Origin: Spirochaetes bacterium GWF1_51_8
Lineage (GTDB): Bacteria > Spirochaetota > Brevinematia > Brevinematales > GWF1-51-8
Assembly (NCBI GenBank): GCA_001829415.1
Contig: MIBE01000063.1
Location: 56,869-105,297, forward strand
DNA: 48,429 nt
Direction: 5' to 3'
Shown: positions 35,924 to 44,177 of the stretch, in pieces
Numbering within the stretch: the stretch's first letter is position 1
Layout: each line of letters begins with the position of its first letter
Position numbers and translations under genes: made by a program
The notes under the pieces: generated by a model
What the model was told of the DNA's origin: nothing
Seen by the model: the letters and a program-made list of their open reading frames with translations, nothing else
Database searches by the model: none

Positions 35924-37897
35924 ATGTCCGGTTTCATTCTCAAGTCGAAATACCAGCCCGCGGGCGACCAGGGCCGCGCAATCGAACAGATCACTGAAAA
36001 CTACAAAAACGGCACACTGAAGCAGACCCTGCTCGGTGTAACAGGAAGCGGGAAGACGTTTACAATGGCGGCGGTCGTCCAGAACCTCCAGGTTCCGGCG
36101 CTCGTCATCTCGCACAACAAAACCCTCGCCGCGCAGTTATTCCGCGAGTTCAAGGATTTCTTCCCGGAGAACGCCGTCGAGTATTTCGTTTCCTATTACG
36201 ACTATTACCAGCCGGAAGCCTATGTTCCCCAGCGCGACCTGTATGTCGAAAAGGAATCGGATATCAACGACGAGATCGACCGGATGCGGATTTCCGCTGT
36301 GGCGTCATTGATGGACAGGCGCGACGTCCTTGTCGTGGCGTCGGTGTCGTGTATCTACGGCCTCGGCGCGCCATCCGACTACCGCGAACTGATGATGCAT
36401 GTGAAAAAAGGGATGAAACTCGACCGTGACGAGTTTGTCCGGCATCTCGTGCGTATCCAGTACGAGCGTAACGACTTCGATCTCGCCCGCGCGGGTTTCC
36501 GTGTGAAAGGCGACATCATCGATATCCATATCGCCTACGCCCGCGAGGTGGTGAGGATCGAGTTCTTCGGCGACGAGGTCGAGGCGATCCGTATCGTCCA
36601 TTTCATCAACGGCAACGTGCTCGCGACGCTCGACCAGATGGTGATCTACCCCGCGAAGCTATTTTTGACTACCGACGATAAACTGAAACGCGCGATCGAG
36701 TCGATCCGTGACGAGCTCGAGCAGCGTCTGATAGAACTCCGCGCGCAGGGCAAGGAAATCGAGGCATACCGTCTCGAAAGCCGCACGAACTACGACCTCG
36801 AAATGCTCGTCGAAATGGGCTACTGTAACGGGATTGAGAATTACTCCCGCCATCTCTCGTTCCGGCAGCCCGGGGAAAAACCGTTCGTGCTCCTCGACTA
36901 CTTCCCGGAAGACAGCCTGACTATCATCGACGAGTCCCATGTGTCCATTCCGCAGATCGGCGGGATGTTCAACGGCGACCGGGCAAGAAAACAGACCCTT
37001 GTCGATTTCGGGTTCCGTCTCCCATCCGCGCTCGACAACCGCCCGTTGAACTTCAAGGAGTTCGAGACCCTGATCCGTAAGACTTTGTTCGTTTCGGCCA
37101 CCCCCTCGGATTACGAAATGGAACATAGCGAGGCGATCGTCGAGCAGATCATTCGCCCCACCGGACTGATCGACCCGGAAATAGAAATCCGCCCGACCGA
37201 AGGGCAGATCGAAGATATCATCCTTGAATTACGCGAACGTATCTCGCACGGCGAACGGATACTCATCACCACCCTCACTAAGAAGATGGCCGAAGACCTG
37301 ACTGAGTACCTGAAAGAGAACGGGCTGAAGGTGAATTACCTGCACTCGGAGATCGAAACGATCGAACGTGTCGAAATCCTGCGCGACCTCCGGATGGGTA
37401 TCTACGACGTCCTCATCGGGATCAATCTGCTCCGCGAGGGAATCGACCTGCCCGAGGTCTCGATGGTGATTATCCTCGATGCCGACAAGATGGGCTTCCT
37501 CCGTTCGGCGCGCTCGCTCATCCAGACTATCGGCCGAAGCGCGCGTCATGTCAACGGCAAGGTGATTATGTACGCGGATAAGATCACCGACGCGATGGAA
37601 TCCGCTATCGGCGAAACGAACCGTAGGCGGAAGATACAGGTCGAGTACAACGAAACGCACGGGATCACCCCGCAGTCCATCCAGAAGGAAATCCACGACA
37701 TCCTCGAACGTGAGATCAAGCAGGAAGAGGAAAAGAAGGACGGCAAGACCGCGATGAAAGAAATCAAACGAAAGTTTATCGAGAAGGAATCGCTCGATAA
37801 GGAACTGGAGACGTTAATGTACCAATACGCCGAAAACCTGGATTTCGAGAACGCCGCGATTGTGCGCGACGAACTGAGAGAACTGAGGAAGAAATAA
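35924..37897 (+). CDS. uvrB: UvrABC excision repair subunit B
   Basis: DNA helicase-like damage verifier of nucleotide excision repair; works with UvrA and UvrC. The 657 residues include Walker A GVTGSGKT (38-45), the beta-hairpin motif around YYDYYQPEAYVPQRD (damage insertion), DESH, and the C-terminal helicase motifs (TTLTKKMAEDLTEYL, IGRSARH). A terminal UVR domain (LDKELETLMYQYAENLDFEN onward) binds UvrC. GGGAGGGG stands 5 bases before the ATG. Its own promoter and terminator make it a single-gene unit. Confidence 0.97.
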   Translation: MSGFILKSKYQPAGDQGRAIEQITENYKNGTLKQTLLGVTGSGKTFTMAAVVQNLQVPALVISHNKTLAAQLFREFKDFFPENAVEYFVSYYDYYQPEAYVPQRDLYVEKESDINDEIDRMRISAVASLMDRRDVLVVASVSCIYGLGAPSDYRELMMHVKKGMKLDRDEFVRHLVRIQYERNDFDLARAGFRVKGDIIDIHIAYAREVVRIEFFGDEVEAIRIVHFINGNVLATLDQMVIYPAKLFLTTDDKLKRAIESIRDELEQRLIELRAQGKEIEAYRLESRTNYDLEMLVEMGYCNGIENYSRHLSFRQPGEKPFVLLDYFPEDSLTIIDESHVSIPQIGGMFNGDRARKQTLVDFGFRLPSALDNRPLNFKEFETLIRKTLFVSATPSDYEMEHSEAIVEQIIRPTGLIDPEIEIRPTEGQIEDIILELRERISHGERILITTLTKKMAEDLTEYLKENGLKVNYLHSEIETIERVEILRDLRMGIYDVLIGINLLREGIDLPEVSMVIILDADKMGFLRSARSLIQTIGRSARHVNGKVIMYADKITDAMESAIGETNRRRKIQVEYNETHGITPQSIQKEIHDILEREIKQEEEKKDGKTAMKEIKRKFIEKESLDKELETLMYQYAENLDFENAAIVRDELRELRKK

Positions 37898-37900
37898 AAA

Positions 37901-37930
37901 CAGCCCCGCGCGAGCGGGGCTGCTATTTTA
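37901..37930. terminator. Bidirectional terminator between uvrB and a convergent lipoprotein gene
   Basis: CAGCCCCGC (37901-37909) pairs with GCGGGGCTG (37914-37922) around GCGA. The tail is CTATTTTA on the plus strand and TTTTTATTTC on the minus strand. Confidence 0.85.
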
Positions 37931-37940
37931 TACAAGTTGA

Positions 37941-38717
37941 TTAGATATTCGTCCATTGGTTGTTTATTAACACATACCAGTTGGTCCCGGGACTCAATAT
38001 CGAAACCGGGAAGGTGCTTGACGCTTCAAGAGCTCCAATATCGCTTCCGTTTCTATTCTCAATAGTGATGTAATAGGTGCCCATCGCTAATTGATAAGGT
38101 GTAACTCCATAACCGGTTCCGGTATCAGGCGAGTTTAAGGCGCCTAAAGAATCGGCTTCAATTTTTCCAAACCCCTGAGAACCCCCATTAATGAAAGTTT
38201 CCATTGGCGTAAGAATATCCCAACTGGTACCTGTAGTCAGTTTGATAATATATATGCCATTTGTAGATACATTGCTAATACCTAAATAGCCTCCGATCAT
38301 AGTACCATTATTTGTATTTGTCTTTCCTTCCTCCACAACAAACGACATATCCATATTAGTATAAAACCATGTAAAAACGGGAGTTTGGACAGCAAACAAT
38401 GTACTCTTAGCATAAGTTGCGGTATAGACAAGTTCGGGATAAATAATGTTGGAAAGTTTCATCAATGAATCCCAAGTCCCTACCTCTAATTCAAGTACTC
38501 TTCCTGAACCTGTAGCGACGGGAACAAAAATGAGGTTTCCTGTCTTCCATGAACTGGGAGCCGTACCGTAGTATAACTCGAGCATCGAAGACTGAAGTAC
38601 ACCGTTAGTAAATGTAAAAAAACCGGTTTTAGTAGGAATGCTTGTGATCGTGATATCACATCCTACAAAAAATCCCAAAACTAATAACCCCATAATTGCA
38701 AAAAATCTTTTCTTCAT
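37941..38717 (-). CDS. Unrecognised lipoprotein, unusually AT-rich
   Basis: 258 residues from the ATG at 38717, which follows AGGAGGATCAT. The lipobox is FFVGC (Cys20). The mature part is rich in Thr, Asn, Gly and aromatic residues, with predicted beta strands and no recognised motif. Its DNA is visibly richer in A and T than the flanking uvrB and DUF554 genes. This suggests recent arrival or relaxed selection on a surface protein. It has its own promoter and shares the terminator with uvrB. Confidence 0.75.
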   Translation of the reverse strand: MKKRFFAIMGLLVLGFFVGCDITITSIPTKTGFFTFTNGVLQSSMLELYYGTAPSSWKTGNLIFVPVATGSGRVLELEVGTWDSLMKLSNIIYPELVYTATYAKSTLFAVQTPVFTWFYTNMDMSFVVEEGKTNTNNGTMIGGYLGISNVSTNGIYIIKLTTGTSWDILTPMETFINGGSQGFGKIEADSLGALNSPDTGTGYGVTPYQLAMGTYYITIENRNGSDIGALEASSTFPVSILSPGTNWYVLINNQWTNI

Positions 38718-38744
38718 ATGATCCTCCTGTAAATATTTCAACTT

Positions 38745-38774
38745 ATTTTATCATTGTTCATGCCAAGATTTCAA
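38745..38774 (-). promoter_or_regulatory. Predicted promoter of the AT-rich lipoprotein gene
   Basis: TTGAAA (38769-38774), an 18-base spacer and TAAAAT (38745-38750) on the minus strand. Confidence 0.5.
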
Positions 38775-38793
38775 GTTTTTCCATTGAAAAACA

Positions 38794-39168
38794 TTAGTAT
38801 TTTATGAGTTTCGTCACATTCCAAATCAAGGTTTCTCCGGCATGGAATTCCGCTCCACCGGGGTATTCCGAGTACTTCGCGCGGTCCAACGTCTCGACCT
38901 TGATATTATACATACCCGGTGCGATCCCGTTCAGCAGTTTCGATTCACCCGGTTTGACGGTTTTGCTTCCTAAACAGTCGTCTCCCCAATTCATCTCGTT
39001 TGTCCGCGAGATATAGCAGAACGCAATCGAGTCGGATGACAGGTTGACAAACTTCAAGCTCGCGTATACCGACTTGGGCTTTACTTCCCCTTGGCATGAG
39101 TTCAATAAGCACGCAACAGCCGCCGCTATCAGGCAGAATTTGATTGCGTGGCTTTCGGCACGGTTCAA
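38794..39168 (-). CDS. Small unrecognised lipoprotein
   Basis: 124 residues from a TTG at 39168, chosen because GGGAGGG lies 5 bases upstream and a lipoprotein signal follows at the right distance. The lipobox is LLNSC (Cys26). The mature part looks like one small beta-sandwich (ASLKFVNLSSDSIAFCY, PGESKLLNGIAPGMYNIKVE). Two Cys lie in the mature domain (in IAFCYIS and GDDCLGS), which could form a disulfide. Function unknown. Confidence 0.75.
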   Translation of the reverse strand: MNRAESHAIKFCLIAAAVACLLNSCQGEVKPKSVYASLKFVNLSSDSIAFCYISRTNEMNWGDDCLGSKTVKPGESKLLNGIAPGMYNIKVETLDRAKYSEYPGGAEFHAGETLIWNVTKLIKY

Positions 39169-39210
39169 ACGATCCCTCCCTCTCAGTATCCGTGATCCCT
39201 TCTGGAAACT

Positions 39211-39238
39211 AATATACACCGGAATAGTCTTATTTCAA
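39211..39238 (-). promoter_or_regulatory. Predicted promoter of the small lipoprotein gene
   Basis: TTGAAA (39233-39238), a 16-base spacer and TATATT (39211-39216) on the minus strand, just before the stop codon of the DUF554 gene (39242). Confidence 0.55.
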
Positions 39239-39241
39239 GGT

Positions 39242-39940
39242 TTATTTTGAAAAAATCAGCCTCATCCCGAACGTGATCAGCGCAACGATGAGAAGCGAGG
39301 GAAGCAGGTTGATCACCTTGATCTTTTTCAGTTCGAGCAGGTTGATCCCCACCCCGAGGATCAGGATCCCCCCGACACCCGTCATCTGCATAATCATCTG
39401 CTCGTCAAATAGCCCGCCGAACAGGACGGCAAGTAACGTAATCGAATACTGGTAAATGAATAGCGGTATGACTGAAAAAAGTACGCCCGCTCCATAGGTC
39501 GCCGCGAGAGAGACCGACAGAACTCCGTCCATAATCGACTTCGTGAAAAGTAGAGTGTGATCGCCCCGGACTCCCTCGTCGATCGAACCGACAATGGTCA
39601 TCGAGCCCACGCAGAAGATCATGAACGCCGTAACCAGACCTTCGGTAAATTTCTCGTCCTTAATCCTGATCTTGTGCTTGAACCATTCGCCGCCCATTTC
39701 CGCCCGGTCTTCGAGACGCAGGAGTTCGCCGAGTAGCCCTCCCGCGATCACGCTGATCACTACCGCAAGCGGCTCCTTCATCCTCCCGGCCATGATGAAC
39801 CCGATCACGAGAGTGATCAGCCCCATCGTATTAAAAATCATCTTGCGGATATTGTCGGGAAAACCCTTGTGCAGGAAAAGCCCGATCGCCCCGCCTACAA
39901 GCACCGCGCCGATATTGACAAGCGTCCCTAACGGAAACAT
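39242..39940 (-). CDS. DUF554 family integral membrane protein (YqgA/YdfK-like)
   Basis: 232 residues with six or seven hydrophobic segments. The N terminus MFPLGTLVNIGAVLVGGAIG and the stretches FNTMGLITLVIG, FCVGSMTIVGSIDEG and MTGVGGILILGVGINLL are typical of DUF554, whose transport or other function is not settled. GAGG lies 5 bases before the ATG. It has its own promoter upstream and is unlinked to its lipoprotein neighbours. Confidence 0.9.
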   Translation of the reverse strand: MFPLGTLVNIGAVLVGGAIGLFLHKGFPDNIRKMIFNTMGLITLVIGFIMAGRMKEPLAVVISVIAGGLLGELLRLEDRAEMGGEWFKHKIRIKDEKFTEGLVTAFMIFCVGSMTIVGSIDEGVRGDHTLLFTKSIMDGVLSVSLAATYGAGVLFSVIPLFIYQYSITLLAVLFGGLFDEQMIMQMTGVGGILILGVGINLLELKKIKVINLLPSLLIVALITFGMRLIFSK

Positions 39941-39965
39941 AACTACCTCATATTATGAAAGGATG

Positions 39966-39994
39966 ATTTTAATTTGAAGCGCGGAAAAACTCAA
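39966..39994 (-). promoter_or_regulatory. Predicted promoter of the DUF554 gene
   Basis: TTGAGT (39989-39994), a 17-base spacer and TAAAAT (39966-39971) on the minus strand. Confidence 0.5.
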
Positions 39995-40030
39995 GAAAGC
40001 CCGTTGGTTCGTTTAAAAAGCCGACATCAA

Positions 40031-40063
40031 CGAAACAAAAAAGGAGCGGAATTCCGCCCCTTT
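40031..40063 (-). terminator. Rho-independent terminator of the beta-helix lipoprotein gene
   Basis: A near-perfect palindrome centred on GCGGAATTCCGC, extended by AAAGG and CCTTT with one mismatch. On the minus strand it runs into TTTTTTGTTT. It lies about 30 bases after the stop at 40094. Confidence 0.8.
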
Positions 40064-40093
40064 AAAAATGTTCAATTAGATCAGCGTCTTACC

Positions 40094-41449
40094 CTACGGC
40101 CCTACGTTCGCGGGCGAATTGATTTCAACACCCGCGCCCCATGTCACTCCCGTAAGGACCGGATTAGAGGACGAGTTCGTATACACTCCATAGATCGAGT
40201 TCGAACTGATAGTCGCGCTGAAAGTATGTTCGGTACCTGTATCGATTAGATAGATTCCTCCGCCGAATACCGAGGCCTCGTTTCGTGAAATGATCCCGGA
40301 AATGGTATGATTAGACCCGGCGCCTAAATAAACTCCGCCGCCGTAGGCAGCGTTGTTGCCGGTAATCGTGCCGTTCAGCGAAAAATAAGAACCCATCGTT
40401 AGAAGAACTCCGCCCCCCATAGTATTTGCCGAATTGCCGTTAATACTTCCGGAGATGCTATGCCCTGATCCTGAGCCTATATATACTCCGCCGCCCGCAT
40501 AATCCGTATTGTTTCCGGTGACTATTCCGGTAATCGAAAAGTCATTACCTCCATTGAAATGTACTCCCCCTCCGGAATTAAGGGAGGTATTGTTCGAGAT
40601 ATGACCGGAAATAGAATGATCGGAGCCGCCGTTTATACAAACGCCGCCGCCGAAATTGGTGGCAAGGTTTCCCGAAACTATACCCTGTACGAAAATATCG
40701 TTCCCGCCAAAGACATAGATTCCCCCGCCGTCTCCCCCTGCGAGATTCGAATAAATCATTCCTCCGATTGTGTAATTCCCGCAGTAGCACAGATATATTC
40801 CGCCGCCATTGTTCGCGGTATTGACGGAAACTAAACCGTTTATCTTAGTTCCGCTACTGCCGTATAAATAAATCCCGCCGCCGTCGAACTTGGCTGAATT
40901 ATTGGAAACGATACAATTCGAAATATCAATCCCGAAGGAGTTATAAATATAAATTCCACCTCCCATAGTATGATCCGGATCTCCGTCAGCTTTTCCCCGC
41001 ACGATAATCAATCCCCGCAACACGATATTCGAAGAATTTTCAATTTCTATTACATGAAACAAGGTATCGGCGCCGTCGAGAATCGTCATTCCGGTCTGAA
41101 GGGAAAAATTGGTGTCATACCCCCCGGCAATCTTCAACCTGGCGGAATTATAGATCGATATCCCGTTAGTCGAACTATTCAATCCCGAGCCGGAGGAATA
41201 AATACCGCCGGTAACAAGGATATTTGTCGAACCCGAAGCTAAAGCTTTAGCTATCGCGGCGGGGAGTGAACGCAGGGGTGAATTGGTGACAACCCCGGAG
41301 TTCGTATCGTTACCGTTCACCGAGACATATATAAACTCGAACCCGATATTATTCGTCCCCTGGGGCGGTTTGTTTTCTGAAACCGTGCCCGGCGCACACG
41401 CTGAATACAGAAACAACATTATCCCATATACAATAATCCCCTTTTTCAT
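40094..41449 (-). CDS. Right-handed beta-helix lipoprotein (pectate-lyase-like fold)
   Basis: 451 residues. The lipobox is YSAC (Cys18). After a region with IYVSVNGNDTNSG, the usual opening of such proteins, come ten coils marked by GGG(I/V)(Y/H/C/L) about every 24-25 residues (for example GGGIYIYNS, GGGVYIGSG). The alternating motifs are S-N-N-S/G-N-N. These are the rungs of a parallel beta-helix, as in chlamydial-type polymorphic outer-membrane proteins and polysaccharide lyases. No lyase catalytic site is visible, so a surface or adhesion role is more likely. GGAGG lies before the ATG, and it has its own promoter and terminator. Confidence 0.88.
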   Translation of the reverse strand: MKKGIIVYGIMLFLYSACAPGTVSENKPPQGTNNIGFEFIYVSVNGNDTNSGVVTNSPLRSLPAAIAKALASGSTNILVTGGIYSSGSGLNSSTNGISIYNSARLKIAGGYDTNFSLQTGMTILDGADTLFHVIEIENSSNIVLRGLIIVRGKADGDPDHTMGGGIYIYNSFGIDISNCIVSNNSAKFDGGGIYLYGSSGTKINGLVSVNTANNGGGIYLCYCGNYTIGGMIYSNLAGGDGGGIYVFGGNDIFVQGIVSGNLATNFGGGVCINGGSDHSISGHISNNTSLNSGGGVHFNGGNDFSITGIVTGNNTDYAGGGVYIGSGSGHSISGSINGNSANTMGGGVLLTMGSYFSLNGTITGNNAAYGGGVYLGAGSNHTISGIISRNEASVFGGGIYLIDTGTEHTFSATISSNSIYGVYTNSSSNPVLTGVTWGAGVEINSPANVGP

Positions 41450-41498
41450 AAAAAACCTCCGTAAAAGTATTTACATTTAATTTACAGTTGTTTTTATA

Positions 41499-41527
41499 AC
41501 TATATCATATTCTAAAGGTAAATTCAA
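41499..41527 (-). promoter_or_regulatory. Predicted promoter of the beta-helix lipoprotein gene
   Basis: TTGAAT (41522-41527), a 17-base spacer and TATAGT (41499-41504) on the minus strand. Confidence 0.6.
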
Positions 41528-41577
41528 GAAAAAAACTTCTACTATCAATAAAAACCGAATCATTTTCTTAGGAATGT

Positions 41578-41606
41578 TTGACCGCCCGTACTCCCTATGC
41601 TAAAAT
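41578..41606 (+). promoter_or_regulatory. Predicted promoter of the SH3/NlpC-P60 gene
   Basis: TTGACC (41578-41583), a 17-base spacer and TAAAAT (41601-41606). The predicted start is about 20 bases before the ATG. An in-frame TTG that could be mistaken for a start codon is the -35 box itself. Confidence 0.7.
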
Positions 41607-41631
41607 ATTGCCTCAATTTTCGGGGGTTTCG

Positions 41632-42984
41632 ATGCGCAGGGTTATTGCCGCTTTTCTAATATGCACTGCTATAGTTTTTATTCATTCGTCCGCGGTCTCC
41701 TATTGGGTATACAAGGAAACCCGCCTCCTGCCGAATATAGGCGTGAAGATGAAAACCGCCGGTTTCTGGATCGGGCTTCACCCGTCGCCGGATAAGACGG
41801 TGATGAGCCATCAGGAGATCGCCAAATGGAACGCATCGCTGATTGAAAAGGGCTTGGTAAAAAAGATCACGGAATATCCCGCATCCGAGCCGGGCGAGAA
41901 ACTCATGAAGACCCTCGTCTGGACATGGAACGATATGACGAACAGAGGGCCGTTCCTCGATAAAAACCTGAAAAAGCTCGATATCGCTTATTTCATCAGC
42001 CTCAAGACCAAGATGAACCTTTCCGCGATCCCTGCGACCAACACCGTGCGTTACGGAATCATCGTGAAATATGCTTCCCAACGGAGTCTGCCGTTATCGG
42101 AACCCTTATACGACTCTCCCTACAAAACCGATTTCGACCGGAACCTCGTGAACCATCTCGATATCGGGACGCCTGTCGCGATCCGGCATGTTTCCGCCGA
42201 CGGGCTCTGGTTCTTTATCGCATCGCCTCTCACCGCCGGGTGGGTGGAAGCCGGTGATATTGCGGTATGCACCGTTCAGGAAATGAAAGACTTTACCGAT
42301 TATCCGTCCTTTATGATCACTGCCGCCGTAAAGAGCGACGTGTTTCTCGATCCGGGGATGTCCAAGTTTTATACGGTTCTGCGGATGGGAGTGAAGCTCC
42401 CTATGTCCAAGAAGCAGCCGGACGGCCCGTTAAAAATAGTCCTGCCGATCCGCGACGAGTCCGGCAAGATCAAATGGGGTGTCGGCTATATCAAGCACTC
42501 GTGCGTCTCGAAGGGCTACCTGCCCTACACCCCACGCACGATCTACGAGCTTGCGTTCAAACTTCTCTATTCGCCTTACGGCTGGATGGGCTCGATGGGA
42601 TATTTCGACTGTTCGGACTTCATCCGTTCGGTTTTCTCGTGTACCGGTCTGCTCTTACCCCGTTACAGCTACTACCAGATCACGACCGGGCAGGATATCG
42701 CGTTCCCCGCGTCGATGACCGAGAAGGACAGGCTCTCTCTCCTGATGAAAAAGGGGGTCGGCGGGATCACGCTCATCCGCACTCATGGGCATATCCTGCT
42801 GTATCTCGGCGCGGTAAATAACACCCCGTACGTCATGCATGACACATGGGGCTGGTACGATAAAGAAGAAAACCTTCACCAGATCGCCGGGGTGACTATT
42901 TCCGACCTCTCGCTCAACAAGGACTCGACCAATAAGTCGCTCGCCCTGCAGATGGAGGCGATGACGCTGATCCGCCTGCAATAA
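41632..42984 (+). CDS. Secreted SH3-domain NlpC/P60 cell-wall peptidase
   Basis: 450 residues. An N-terminal signal or anchor (about 3-22) is followed by a family-specific region (FWIGLHPSPDK onward) and SH3b-like domains (VAIRHVSADGLWFFIASPLTAGWV). The C-terminal NlpC/P60 domain has catalytic Cys327 (YFDCSDFIRSVF) and His387 (HGHILLYLG), with a downstream polar residue in MHDTWGW. It should cleave peptidoglycan stem peptides in the periplasm. The start is preceded only by a weak GGGGG. A clear paralogue begins at 47903, so the family is expanded here. It is convergent with the DUF1295 gene, 7 bases apart. Confidence 0.9.
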   Translation: MRRVIAAFLICTAIVFIHSSAVSYWVYKETRLLPNIGVKMKTAGFWIGLHPSPDKTVMSHQEIAKWNASLIEKGLVKKITEYPASEPGEKLMKTLVWTWNDMTNRGPFLDKNLKKLDIAYFISLKTKMNLSAIPATNTVRYGIIVKYASQRSLPLSEPLYDSPYKTDFDRNLVNHLDIGTPVAIRHVSADGLWFFIASPLTAGWVEAGDIAVCTVQEMKDFTDYPSFMITAAVKSDVFLDPGMSKFYTVLRMGVKLPMSKKQPDGPLKIVLPIRDESGKIKWGVGYIKHSCVSKGYLPYTPRTIYELAFKLLYSPYGWMGSMGYFDCSDFIRSVFSCTGLLLPRYSYYQITTGQDIAFPASMTEKDRLSLLMKKGVGGITLIRTHGHILLYLGAVNNTPYVMHDTWGWYDKEENLHQIAGVTISDLSLNKDSTNKSLALQMEAMTLIRLQ

Positions 42985-42991
42985 TCTTATT

Positions 42992-43909
42992 TTATACCTT
43001 TCCGCTCTCGGTCTCGTCGCTGAACGACGCCTTCTTCGGGAACCACGGGACGATCCGCGAAACCCGTTTGCGGTATTCGGCGTACTCGGGATACTTCCGC
43101 ATCGACAGCATCTCTGTCAGCCATGTCGAACCCTGGAATAACAGTGTCAGAAGCACCATTCCGATTACGCTCCAGTCGATCCATTTCCCTGTCGCGGCCG
43201 CTCCGAAAAGGTACACGCACCACCAGATCATGATCTCGGCGAAATAGTTCGGATGGCGCGAGAAGCCGAACAGTCCCTCGTCGAGAAACCGCTTATCGGT
43301 CGTACCGTTCTTTTTCTTCGCATGGAAATCCCATTGCTGCTGATCGGCGATTGTTTCCAGCACGAGAAACCCGAGGAAGAATACCGATGCCGCGATATCG
43401 ATTATCCCGAACGGCGTCCCTTTGAAAAGATATGCCATGTACAGCGGGAGAACGAACAGGACGAAAAGCGCGTTCTGGTATGTGGATATAAACCCGAAGT
43501 TGAACGCCTGCCAGAGGAATTCGTTCCCGATAAACTTGCGCACCTCGGCCCAACGGTAGTCCTCCATCCCGGAATACCCGCCCTTTCTCGCGAAGTTGAA
43601 TGTCAAGCGCGCGGCCCAGAGAGTCACGAGCGCCGCGCCCGCGATCAGCCTCGGATCGGGCCATGCCCTGACGGCGAGTATCCACGCATACAGCGCGGGC
43701 AGGATGCTCCACAGCCTGTCTACCCATGAGTACTCGTTACAGATGAGCCCGAACAGGAAACTTATCAGGATCATCGCGGACGATATCGAGATGATTGCGA
43801 TCAGCGGATCGCCTGTGATGAGCAGATCGAACGGTTTACCGAGCGATACGGCGGTCAGCCCCGCGAACGCCGCAAACGGCAATATGAGGAAGAATACAAA
43901 AATTTTCAT
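42992..43909 (-). CDS. DUF1295 family integral membrane protein (steroid 5-alpha-reductase-like fold)
   Basis: 305 residues from the ATG at 43909, which follows CAGGAGCATCGT; a GTG 26 codons upstream is badly spaced from its site. It has about seven membrane segments. The hallmark GLFGFSRHPNYFAEIMIWWCVYLFG near the C terminus is the cofactor-binding region shared by 3-oxo-5-alpha-steroid dehydrogenases and isoprenylcysteine methyltransferases. Substrate in bacteria unknown, probably a lipid. Its leader of about 110 bases carries a hairpin (see 43981-44016). Confidence 0.9.
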   Translation of the reverse strand: MKIFVFFLILPFAAFAGLTAVSLGKPFDLLITGDPLIAIISISSAMILISFLFGLICNEYSWVDRLWSILPALYAWILAVRAWPDPRLIAGAALVTLWAARLTFNFARKGGYSGMEDYRWAEVRKFIGNEFLWQAFNFGFISTYQNALFVLFVLPLYMAYLFKGTPFGIIDIAASVFFLGFLVLETIADQQQWDFHAKKKNGTTDKRFLDEGLFGFSRHPNYFAEIMIWWCVYLFGAAATGKWIDWSVIGMVLLTLLFQGSTWLTEMLSMRKYPEYAEYRKRVSRIVPWFPKKASFSDETESGKV

Positions 43910-43980
43910 ACGATGCTCCTGAAAAAAAGATGGGTAGTTCAAACAATCAATCCATGACTTTATCAGTTTAAAGCGCCCAA

Positions 43981-44016
43981 TAGTCACTTCCTCCGGTGAG
44001 TGTTTTAGAGTGACTA
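43981..44016 (-). promoter_or_regulatory. Hairpin at the 5' end of the DUF1295 gene leader
   Basis: TAGTCACT (43981-43988) and AGTGACTA (44009-44016) form a perfect 8-base stem with a 20-base loop. The loop contains CCGGAGGA, a Shine-Dalgarno-like stretch. It lies within a few bases of the predicted transcript start. It could stabilise the mRNA or be an operator. Confidence 0.4.
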
Positions 44017-44026
44017 GAATGAAAGT

Positions 44027-44054
44027 ATTATAATTGACGAATGTATCCAGTCAA
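44027..44054 (-). promoter_or_regulatory. Predicted promoter of the DUF1295 gene
   Basis: TTGACT (44049-44054), a 16-base spacer and TATAAT (44027-44032) on the minus strand. Confidence 0.7.
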
Positions 44055-44087
44055 CGCTTTTTTTATAATAAAGGCCGATTCTATTTC

Positions 44088-44116
44088 TTGCGGCGGGGTC
44101 GATTTCATGCTACAAT
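44088..44116 (+). promoter_or_regulatory. Predicted promoter of the ABC exporter operon
   Basis: TTGCGG (44088-44093), a 17-base spacer and TACAAT (44111-44116). It reads into the first permease gene. Confidence 0.55.
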
Positions 44117-44177
44117 AACCGGATAATTGTTATTCTTCAGAATCGTGTTTTTATTGTTGCGCGCGGCGCGGGGGTCT

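Noticed and set aside
41578-41631. TTG at 41578 as the start of the SH3/NlpC-P60 gene
   Set aside because: It is part of a -35 box (TTGACC-N17-TAAAAT); the ATG at 41632 begins a proper signal peptide.
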